Shown: positions 1 through 5,480 of the stretch, in pieces
How the letters are laid out: each line of letters opens with the position of its first letter
How positions within the stretch are numbered: position 1 is the stretch's first letter
Assembly: GCA_964542055.1 (NCBI GenBank)
Contig: CAZITB010000033.1
Location: 1-23,321, forward strand
DNA: 23,321 nucleotides
From: CAZITB01 sp964542055
Lineage (GTDB): Bacteria; Planctomycetota; Phycisphaerae; Sedimentisphaerales; CAMDDF01
Direction of reading: 5' to 3'
Translations under genes and position numbers: made by a program
The notes under the pieces: model-generated
The model's input: only the letters and a program-made list of their open reading frames with translations
The model's database searches: none
What the model was told of the DNA's origin: nothing

Positions 1-121
1 GCCGCATCGTATCAAGCCCAACAACGCAAAGCGCAAGCAACCCGAAAAAAAGCTCAATCGCGGAAGCAATGAGATAGAAACCAAAGCAAATGGTTCGACC
101 CATCGTAGGGGCGGTTCGCGA
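1..121. other. Left edge, no assignable gene
   Basis: All three plus-strand frames enter open from the window edge, so the C-terminal tail of a gene cut by the edge is possible. Frame 1 closes at position 72 with a Lys/Arg/Gln/Ala-rich tail, and frame 2 stays open to about 202. Neither tail has a recognisable motif, so no product is called. A self-complementary TTCGCGAA lies at 115-122, just outside the inverted repeat of the neighbouring transposase unit. Confidence 0.3.
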
Positions 122-192
122 ACGGCGGATGGCCTCTTTCTGAAATATTTAATTAGGGTGGCGCCCTTCCCGCGGGTTTTGGGAAGGGTGAA
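122..192. repeat. Left inverted repeat of RAYT unit with REP-like hairpin
   Basis: The sequence from about 122 to 192 is an imperfect inverted copy of about 788-857. The inner 37 bp (156-192 against 788-824) differ at only three positions, and a 13-bp block (CTCTTTCTGAAAT) further out is also shared. Inside is a hairpin: CCCTTCCC at 164-171, a 9-nt loop, and GGGAAGGG at 181-188. Paired REP-like hairpins around a Y1 transposase are the known layout of REP/RAYT units. Confidence 0.75.
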
Positions 193-202
193 GCAAATTT
201 AA

Positions 203-767
203 TCAAGCCATAATACCGGCTCTATTAATTTTAAAAGGTCCATCTCCCGCATCATTCCACTGATTATAGCTTGAATAATACCATTGGGATGGGCTTTTCC
301 ACAAGTTTTTTTCTGATGGGATTAAAGTGAATATAATTGACAGAATTTTCAAGGGCAGCCTTGCTATAAATATTCCGATCATAGCCACCACCATCCTGCC
401 AGAACATATACTTTTTATCTTTTCTTCCAGTTTCCAGATAAGACAAGGATTGTGGGTGATGCTTTTTCAAATAGTTTATCATTCTAACTGAAACGCTCAG
501 TTTTATCGATTGCAGGATTTTGGAAATGCAATAGCCAGGCTCTGTTGGAAATATCAGCAGGTGGACATGTTCGGGCATGAAAACATATGCCCACACACGG
601 AAACTATGTTTTATGGCACTTTTCTCTATGGCCTGCGTGAGATAGCTGCACGCTGCTTTGCTTTTTAGAAAAGGTTTGTTCTGATAACATGTAAAGGTTA
701 ATTCGTGGGCATGACCATTTATATGAAACCTTTTACATTTCTTTCTAAAGCCATCTTGAGTTTTCAT
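203..767 (-). pseudogene. REP-associated Y1 tyrosine transposase (RAYT), frameshifted
   Basis: This is a member of the IS200/REP-associated single-strand transposase family (Y1_Tnp). The HUH metal motif is visible as H67-V-H69 in MPEHVHLLI. Tyr99 (MINYL) is a candidate for the catalytic tyrosine. The block FWQDGGGYDRN at about 122-132 and the following YIHFNPIRKKLVEKP are typical of the RAYT subgroup. The frame starting at 767 stops at 264 with an unrelated tail. The expected RAYT C-terminus (SQWYYSSYNQW, then GPFKI) continues in another frame down to a stop at 203. Removing one base near 290-293 joins EKP directly to SQWYYSS, so a 1-nt insertion, real or from sequencing, breaks the gene. The gene lies centrally between the REP-like inverted repeats. 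If the shift is genuine, the product is probably inactive. Confidence 0.85.
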
Positions 768-787
768 AAGTTAAATGTACTCACAAA

Positions 788-857
788 TTCACCCTTCTCA
801 AAACCCGCGAGAAGGGTGCCACCCATTTTTTTACATTTCAGAAAGAGCCCACCCGTC
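788..857. repeat. Right inverted repeat of RAYT unit with REP-like hairpin
   Basis: This is the counterpart of the left repeat. Its hairpin is CCCTTCTC at 792-799, a 9-nt loop, and GAGAAGGG at 809-816. Stem and loop match the left copy apart from paired C/T and G/A changes that keep the stem intact, so the structure is conserved better than the sequence. It ends about 10 bp before the first TGTCCCC repeat. Confidence 0.75.
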
Positions 858-868
858 GCTAATATGTG

Positions 869-899
869 CCTGTCCCCTATATTTGTCCCCTATATTTCC
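869..899. repeat. TGTCCCC repeat, left boundary of compact unit I
   Basis: Two TGTCCCC copies stand at 871-877 and 884-890, each followed by a TAT-and-T-rich stretch. They are inverted relative to the GGGGACA pair at 2010-2040. The outermost CCTGTCCCC at 869-877 matches the reverse complement of 2034-2042 exactly, and a weaker TATG similarity lies just outside both ends. Confidence 0.6.
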
Positions 900-906
900 A
901 TATTCC

Positions 907-1378
907 CTATAAAAAAAATGTATAGATTTTATTTGCAAATTTTCCGTATAGTAGCCAAAAACGAATATTTGAGCTAAAACTGTAAAATGGCAAAAATAAA
1001 CTTATAGCAATATTTACTATAATAATTGAAACATTAGTCCATAAATCATTATAGTTCTTTGTGATTGGGAGATTAACAACCATATAAAGATATATTCCTG
1101 TTAAAACAAAAAATAAGGATAATAATACAACACCTTTAACTAAAACAAACTTAGGATATCTATTAAAAAAATAGTACGTAGTTTGATTAAAAATTTCTGC
1201 AACAACAATAAAGATACCTATAAATATCCATTTCTCTTCAGCTAATTTTACATCCACTTCTCTTAACTGTCCGCAAAATTGAATAACTGTTAAAATAATA
1301 AATATTATGATCGACAAAAAGATAAATGATGGTTTAAAAAATAATTTCGAAAAATTTAAATAATCTTTTCCTATTCAT
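907..1378 (-). CDS. Four-TM membrane protein, 5' end probably frameshifted
   Basis: No family is recognised. The open frame ends at 907 and encodes about four hydrophobic helices joined by short, mildly basic loops. Its longest conventional start is a TTG at 1317. The frame continues upstream without a stop to about 1374, reading a natural-looking N-terminus (KDYLNFSKLFFKPS). An ATG at 1378, in another frame, overlaps the stop of the upstream small gene. Deleting one base in the four-T run at 1366-1369 (plus strand) joins that ATG to the membrane-protein frame and gives 156 residues starting MNRKDYLNF. I infer that the real gene starts at 1378 and carries a 1-nt insertion or a sequencing error. 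It is the last gene of a three-gene minus-strand set and ends only a few bases from the TGTCCCC repeat. Very AT-rich. Confidence 0.5.
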
Positions 1379-1534
1379 CACTTAACCTTTCAATCTCAGA
1401 ATACGCGGTACTAATACCCTTAGAAATAGTTTCAATATTAGCTAGAGTTTGTTCAATCATTGGGGAATACTTAGAAATCGTTTTTTCCTTGCTTGTTCAA
1501 TATTTAAAACCGAATCAAAAGAAAATTTTACCAT
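1371..1534 (-). CDS. Small helical protein, frameshifted, middle gene of unit I
   Basis: Unrecognised. An ATG at 1534 overlaps the end of the upstream pseudopilin-like gene (the ATG lies in TGAATGGTAA around that gene's stop). It opens MVKFSFDSVLNIEQARKK, then runs into a stop soon after a run of six A (minus strand; 1481-1486). The adjacent frame continues as TISKYSPMIEQTLANIETI and ends at a stop at 1371, overlapping the next gene's ATG. Adding one A to the run fuses both parts into a 54-residue, mostly helical, charged protein. The overlaps at both ends are the main reason to believe it is a gene. Function unknown. A sequencing indel or true decay are both possible. Confidence 0.4.
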
Positions 1535-1989
1535 TCAGAAGGTATTTTGTTTCTAGACGGTAGATAATAATATTTCTCAAAAAAGGTTTTCAAGGGCTTA
1601 TTTATATTTATTTTTATTTCACCAGTTTGTTTGTTATAAAACCATCCACCTTTACCATCTAAAATAACATGCTCTTCGCTACAACCATTTCTATCAGAAA
1701 TAAATTCTTTGTTGTCTCGTTTGTGAAATAAATTTTTTTCATCGTTCTTAATATGATTATTAAGTTCATCTAAAGATACGGGATATCGCTGATTAGTTTG
1801 CTTAAATTTTTGTATATTTTCTCTTATTAGCTGCAAGGAAATTGAAGTCCATTCAATTTCCTTGTTATATGGGTCATGTAAACAGGAGACATACATAAAC
1901 CACATTAAAACAATTACTAAAACAGCAAAAACAATCTTCAGAATAAACGGTTTAGTTATTTTTAAATTATTCATAAACAAATATCTCAT
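1528..1989 (-). CDS. Pseudopilin-like (GspG-like) membrane-anchored protein
   Basis: The start at 1989 is chosen because AAGGAG stands five bases upstream. An in-frame start further upstream (2031) would lie inside the flanking repeat. The protein has a short basic N-terminus, one hydrophobic helix (about residues 15-35) and a soluble domain. That domain contains a long helix (IRENIQKFKQTNQRYPVSL) followed by a GGWFYNKQTGEIKIN segment. Long-helix plus 'GGW-Y-tG' is the pattern of type II secretion pseudopilin C-terminal domains, although the usual prepilin peptidase GFTLIE signature is absent. It is therefore a pseudopilin-like protein of unknown role, not an assigned Gsp component. First gene of the overlapping minus-strand set in unit I. 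Almost no room for a promoter exists between the start and the boundary repeat. Confidence 0.55.
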   Translation of the reverse strand: MRYLFMNNLKITKPFILKIVFAVLVIVLMWFMYVSCLHDPYNKEIEWTSISLQLIRENIQKFKQTNQRYPVSLDELNNHIKNDEKNLFHKRDNKEFISDRNGCSEEHVILDGKGGWFYNKQTGEIKININKPLKTFFEKYYYLPSRNKIPSEW

Positions 1990-2009
1990 TGAGCTCCTTC
2001 TCAACAACA

Positions 2010-2042
2010 GGGGACAAAAACAAACAAACAAACGGGGACAGG
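2010..2042. repeat. GGGGACA repeat, right boundary of compact unit I
   Basis: GGGGACA copies stand at 2010-2016 and 2034-2040, separated by an A/C-rich tract (ACAAACAAACAAAC). They are inverted relative to the left boundary pair. The RBS of the first gene of the unit lies only about 15 bp inside. Confidence 0.6.
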
Positions 2043-2625
2043 TTGCATAACTGCTTCAAACATGTCATCACTTCTTTTTCCATTCATCTATTGATGATTT
2101 GGGCTCCCTTTTCAAATCCTCTGCCTGGTCTGTCCGCTCGTGACTAATTATAACAGTATTGTGGACCTTTATCAACAACAAAATCAGTGTATTAACTGTC
2201 TAACTTTTTCGTGCATTTAAAATTTGGTAATTCTGATTTGTTTAGAATTTAGAAATTAGTATTTAGTATTTAGTATTTAGTATTTAAAAAAATCAGCGGC
2301 ATCCGCGGAATCTGCGGTTGAATTTTTTTTCACTTTTTTCAATTTTCCACTTGCCGGGCAAAATCGCCCTTTTTTCCGAAAATCGCGCAAAGTGGGGTAA
2401 AGTTGGGTCAAAGTTGGGGTAAACTGACCAAAACCCGCTCAAAAGTGCCCAAAACCGCACACTTTTTAATTTTACCGCAACCCAACCTAAGTCCTTCATT
2501 TACACAGACTTACGTTAAATATCAACCCGAGTCTTAAATACTTAGTGTCATTTTTGAGCTTGCAGCTTTGGTACAATTTCGACCACTGACGCAAGCGAAA
2601 ACACCTCCCATTTTCGCCCAAAAAC
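2043..2625. other. Gene-free, repeat-rich spacer
   Basis: No convincing gene is seen on either strand. The stretch holds a 7-bp tandem array at 2258-2285, a G/C-rich CGC-containing segment (about 2293-2320), and from about 2380 to 2470 low-complexity DNA with recurring AAGTTGGG/GGTAAA words on one strand and CAAAACC words further on. A minus-strand open frame of 68 codons (2293-2499) overlaps it. Its composition is that of translated low-complexity DNA (many W, F, R and K) and it has no motif, so it is not called. Confidence 0.5.
2258..2285. repeat. Four tandem copies of AGTATTT
   Basis: There are four perfect head-to-tail copies of the 7-mer AGTATTT, preceded by related partial copies (GAATTTAGAAATT). 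The unit length is not a multiple of three and the array lies outside any gene, so slippage in an intergenic spacer is the simplest reading. Confidence 0.85.
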
Positions 2626-2661
2626 AAAAAAAAGCCTGACCCGTAATATTTCAGATCAGGC
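2626..2661 (-). terminator. Rho-independent terminator of the methyltransferase gene
   Basis: On the minus strand GCCTGA (2656-2661) pairs with TCAGGC (2634-2639) around a 16-nt loop, followed by a run of T (plus-strand A run at 2626-2633). It lies about 30 bp after the stop at 2691. Confidence 0.8.
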
Positions 2662-2690
2662 GAATTCATGGATTATAAATATAAACTAGA

Positions 2691-4316
2691 TCAAAGCTCC
2701 TTTAACCATTCCTTAATAGCCGCTGTCTCCGGCACAAAACCTGCCGATTTCAACTGATACTTGGTTATCACAACCGCAGGCGTACTTGCCGAACTTATTC
2801 CGTAGGATTCGATATGTTCTTTATCATCATCAACCTGCAGATCGATATCCGCACCAAGCTCTTTAATCGACTGTTCCAACCGCCCCTCAAGCTGATCGCG
2901 CTTATCGCTTTTCGCACCTAGAATCTGCACAGTTGCCCTTTTCTGCTTGATCTTCATCCTGAGCTTCTCATTGATCCGCTTCTGGATCGCCGCGATAAGC
3001 TCTTCACGCGGGGGTATGCGCGAAACAAACTTTATCTCGCCGTCAATACAGATAGTCGGAATATTACGCACCATCAGCGAAGTCATAAACACCAGCGACT
3101 CACGGTACTTGATCTTATGCTCACGCCATTCGACCAGCCCGTCAAATTCAGGCGTGATCTTGCGAACCGAATCCACCATATACTGACAAGGCGCACAAGC
3201 CTCTGAATCGAGCGTAACGATATCAACGATAACCTTATCGGATTTCCCGTATTCGGTCATATCCATCTTATCCATGGCATCTTGGGTGCCTACCATGGTA
3301 CGGACCACTTCACGCTCATATTCATCGGCAACAACCTTGTAAATGCATTCCAGGTTCTCCTTCGGCGTCGCATAGGGCAGATCACACCCAGGAGCCAGTA
3401 TAAACCCTTTTTCTCCGCCGATATCCAGGCATGCCAGCGCGTTTTTCTTCGCATCTTCAGGCTTACCCAGAAGTAAAACTGTCGTAAGCTGCATATTGCC
3501 GCCAAAGCTAACGTTTTCTCTGAGAGAAATATCCTTGACAAAATCAAGCGGTATATTTTCATCGATGGAGATATTGTCAGGCTTCGACTGACACATAACT
3601 TCAATATTCTGCTGGGCGTGACCGCAAACAAAGAAAGATCCCAGCCCACCAAGCTCTCTGATATAATCAAAAATTTCGACCGCATGCGGAGTAATAAACT
3701 GCTTGAACTGATCAGGACCGATCTGGCTTGTCATCGGATCAACCACCGCAACTATATCACATCCGGCATCGATGTAATATTTGCTCATTGCTTTGCAGGT
3801 TTCTTTGCAGAAATCCAGCAGCTTATTTACAAATTCTGTATCATCAAACATCTTCATGAAAATGTCTGTCCCAAGCAGGTGCAAAGCCAATGTAAACGGA
3901 CCGGTTATCAAACCGTACAATGCGATATCGGGGTATTTTTCCCTAAGCCTTTTGGCGGCTGAAATGGACAATTGAATTCTACCTTCATCAGGTAACGGCA
4001 CTTTCAAATCTTCAAGTTTTGTACCGTTACCCAGAGGATGGCTGCAGACGGCTGGGGGGTTTTCGTCGGACCAGTTAAGGTCGCAGCCGAATGCTTCGGC
4101 TTCAATCTGAAGGTCGAAAATTACCGGGATACCGTCGGGTTTGTAAAGTTCTATAGATTTTGAAACGCCTTGGACAATGTAATCTTCGTTTTGGAGGAAT
4201 TCGGTGGCAGTTTTGCCCAAAAGAGCACCCGCGTGGCAGCCCACAAACGGAACCCATGGTACCCTATCAACTTCCTGACACTTTATCGCTGCTAAAACTC
4301 GTTCTTTTCCGGTCAT
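2691..4316 (-). CDS. MtaA/UroD-type corrinoid methyltransferase fused to two thioredoxin folds
   Basis: The 541 residues hold three parts. Residues 1-345 form a uroporphyrinogen decarboxylase-superfamily barrel of the MtaA/MtbA methylcobamide methyltransferase type (opening MTGKERVLAAIKCQEVDRVP, with ITGPFTLA and SIDENIPLD). Residues 360-455 form a thioredoxin-like domain with CAPC at 374-377 and a cis-Pro candidate in RNIPTI. Residues 461-541 form a second small thioredoxin fold of the MTH895 type, in which the expected CxxC is replaced by SDKR (470-473). Most homologues of the first part stop near residue 340. Known relatives bind Zn through H-x-C and a later Cys. Here C231 and C311 (PGCDLP) are present, but the His position reads Phe (FVCG), with a His two residues after the Cys instead. 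Methyl transfer, possibly redox-regulated or disulfide-coupled, is inferred; the substrate is unknown. The start has GGAG nine bases upstream. The gene is monocistronic and ends at its own terminator. Confidence 0.85.
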   Translation of the reverse strand: MTGKERVLAAIKCQEVDRVPWVPFVGCHAGALLGKTATEFLQNEDYIVQGVSKSIELYKPDGIPVIFDLQIEAEAFGCDLNWSDENPPAVCSHPLGNGTKLEDLKVPLPDEGRIQLSISAAKRLREKYPDIALYGLITGPFTLALHLLGTDIFMKMFDDTEFVNKLLDFCKETCKAMSKYYIDAGCDIVAVVDPMTSQIGPDQFKQFITPHAVEIFDYIRELGGLGSFFVCGHAQQNIEVMCQSKPDNISIDENIPLDFVKDISLRENVSFGGNMQLTTVLLLGKPEDAKKNALACLDIGGEKGFILAPGCDLPYATPKENLECIYKVVADEYEREVVRTMVGTQDAMDKMDMTEYGKSDKVIVDIVTLDSEACAPCQYMVDSVRKITPEFDGLVEWREHKIKYRESLVFMTSLMVRNIPTICIDGEIKFVSRIPPREELIAAIQKRINEKLRMKIKQKRATVQILGAKSDKRDQLEGRLEQSIKELGADIDLQVDDDKEHIESYGISSASTPAVVITKYQLKSAGFVPETAAIKEWLKEL

Positions 4317-4515
4317 CTGTAAATACTCCTGTATAAATTATAGTTGTACAGTTTAAAAGTTTATTTATACCAGAGTACCTGGAATGTTTATACGTTAAAA
4401 GAATTGAAAATTTGCATTATTCTGCTGTAATAACGCAGTAGTGGTCATAAAAGAGCGTGCGACGATATCAATCAGGCAGTATTGTTACATTTTACTGATA
4501 AATTCACGAATTGGT
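4317..4515. other. Upstream region of the methyltransferase gene
   Basis: AT-rich spacer between the methyltransferase start and the E2 remnant. On the minus strand a TATAAT (4337-4342) lies about 20 bp before the ATG and could be a -10 box, but no clear -35 is seen at the right distance. Nothing else is recognised. Confidence 0.35.
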
Positions 4516-4636
4516 TCAGTAAAAGGCTGAAATCGGTTCTTCGATGAAGTTCTTGAGATCGTTTAAGAATGCTGCTCCGACTGCGCCGTCGATGATTCTG
4601 TGATCGCAGCTGAGGGTCAGTTTCATTATCGGTTTT
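4516..4636 (-). pseudogene. Remnant of a second E2 (dihydrolipoyl acetyltransferase) gene, last 39 codons
   Basis: The minus strand encodes KPIMKLTL, then SCDHRIIDG, and the rest of the E2 C-terminus through FIEEPISAFY and a TGA stop at 4516. It matches the 3' end of the intact E2 gene at 5479-5597 over 119 bp in the same orientation. Of ten base differences in sense codons, nine are synonymous and one changes Gly to Ser before the catalytic CDHR motif. The stop is TGA rather than TAA. Homology stops abruptly at 4636; no lipoyl or upstream catalytic sequence is present. The synonymous bias shows that this copy, or the donor it came from, diverged as a functional gene and was truncated later. 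Confidence 0.8.
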
Positions 4637-4829
4637 TAGTTTATCTTCAAAACCCCGTATTTCTACGGATAGATTCACCCTTGAAAATATGATTAAATAA
4701 GATAGAATAACACAAGTTTCTTGTAAAGGGCATGGGGCGAATTTGGAGAAAAATAGAGAAGGAGAAGAGAATAAAGAGGTTAAGACCTATGCCAGTAGGA
4801 AGGCCAAAGAAAATAAGCCATAAATAGTT
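4637..4829. other. Spacer between E2 remnant and unit II
   Basis: No supported gene. A 12-codon frame at 4789-4827 (opening MPVGRPKKISHK), after a purine-rich stretch, could be the 5' end of a lost gene, because short basic N-termini of this kind are common, but nothing confirms it. The rest is AT-rich without recognised structure. Confidence 0.3.
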
Positions 4830-4845
4830 ACTGTCCCCTATTTTC
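4830..4845. repeat. TGTCCCC repeat, left boundary of compact unit II
   Basis: ACTGTCCCCT at 4830-4839 is the exact inverse of AGGGGACAGT at 5448-5457. The similarity extends inward as TTTTC on both arms. Same core and same inward orientation as the boundaries of unit I. Confidence 0.6.
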
Positions 4846-4880
4846 CATTTTTAGTATTTTCGAGAAAGGTTAATTTAATA

Positions 4881-5480
4881 ATGTCTTTTATTAAAAAACT
4901 TAAGCTTGGTCCAATTGTTCCTATCCGCTACTCTCGCGCGTATTATGTAGCAGAAGCTATAGCTCTATTGTTGCTCCTATTCAGTTTTCTAACGCTATAT
5001 CTCAATTGGTCTTCGCTCTCAGAAACTATTCCTATCAAATTCAATTTTGCTGGTGAGCTTGTCAGAATGGGAAACAAGAAGGAATTACTTAATTTCCAGT
5101 TCGCAATAGCACTGATATACCTGCTACTCACGGTTGTAAGCAGATTTCCCAGATGGTATCGCTACCCTTGGAAAATTACTGCTGAAAACGTTGCGAAGCA
5201 ATACAGCATCCATCGTTCATTTCTCTTGTGGCTTAAGGTATATTGCATGGTCGGGATGTCATTCACTACCTTGAGGACTATTCGGGTTGCTTTGGGTAGA
5301 GCCGAGGGCATGGGAACTTTTTATATGCCAATATCCCTCGTAATACTCTTTGCTATGATTGCAGTTCTCTTTGTGAAAGCCATCCGAGGTAATATTCTCA
5401 CGTCTCTGATAGAAAAACAGATGAAAAACAGAAAAACAGGGAAAAACAGGGGACAGTCAATTTACCAAGGTAGTTTTTAG
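4881..5480 (+). CDS. DUF1648 (SdpI-type) multi-pass membrane protein
   Basis: The 199-residue protein has a hydrophobic helix at about 22-42 and the DUF1648 hallmark ETIPIKFNFAGELVRMGNK at about 48-66 (the family pattern is IP-x-HFN-x-G-x-x-D-x-x-G). About three more membrane helices follow. DUF1648 occurs in SdpI-like immunity proteins and in many uncharacterised membrane proteins; no specific role can be given. The gene starts about 36 bp inside the left TGTCCCC repeat after an AAAGG-type ribosome site. Its last 15 or so codons (RKTGKNRGQSIYQGSF) are translated from the right boundary repeat and beyond, and its stop overlaps the pdhC stop on the other strand. The native C-terminus is therefore probably nearer residue 183 and has been altered by the boundary sequence. 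Confidence 0.7.
   Translation: MSFIKKLKLGPIVPIRYSRAYYVAEAIALLLLLFSFLTLYLNWSSLSETIPIKFNFAGELVRMGNKKELLNFQFAIALIYLLLTVVSRFPRWYRYPWKITAENVAKQYSIHRSFLLWLKVYCMVGMSFTTLRTIRVALGRAEGMGTFYMPISLVILFAMIAVLFVKAIRGNILTSLIEKQMKNRKTGKNRGQSIYQGSF
5435..5457. repeat. GGGGACA repeat, right boundary of compact unit II
   Basis: AGGGGACAGT at 5448-5457 inverts the left boundary. It is preceded by several GAAAAACAG-like repeats. It lies only 21 bp from the start of the region shared by pdhC and its remnant. Confidence 0.6.

Noticed and set aside
705..977. Plus-strand open frame across the RAYT 5' end
   Set aside because: It reads the complement of the transposase, the REP hairpin and the TGTCCCC repeats; no protein-like pattern.
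869..2042. Toxin-antitoxin or phage-defence module
   Set aside because: The overlapping small genes invite the idea, but no toxin, nuclease, antitoxin or DNA-binding motif is visible.
2293..2499. Open frame of 68 codons on the minus strand
   Set aside because: It overlaps low-complexity repeats, its residue composition is biased to W/F/R/K, and it has no ribosome site or motif.
4472..4678. Minus-strand frame covering the E2 remnant
   Set aside because: It is out of frame with the E2 codons; the meaningful frame is the one encoding CDHRIIDG and the E2 C-terminus.
4789..4827. Short frame MPVGRPKKISHK as a gene
   Set aside because: Only 12 codons with no support beyond a purine-rich upstream stretch; possibly a lost gene start but not callable.
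5463..5478. Terminator TACCAAGGTA followed by T residues
   Set aside because: The palindrome has no loop of adequate size and a very weak stem, so termination there is unconvincing.
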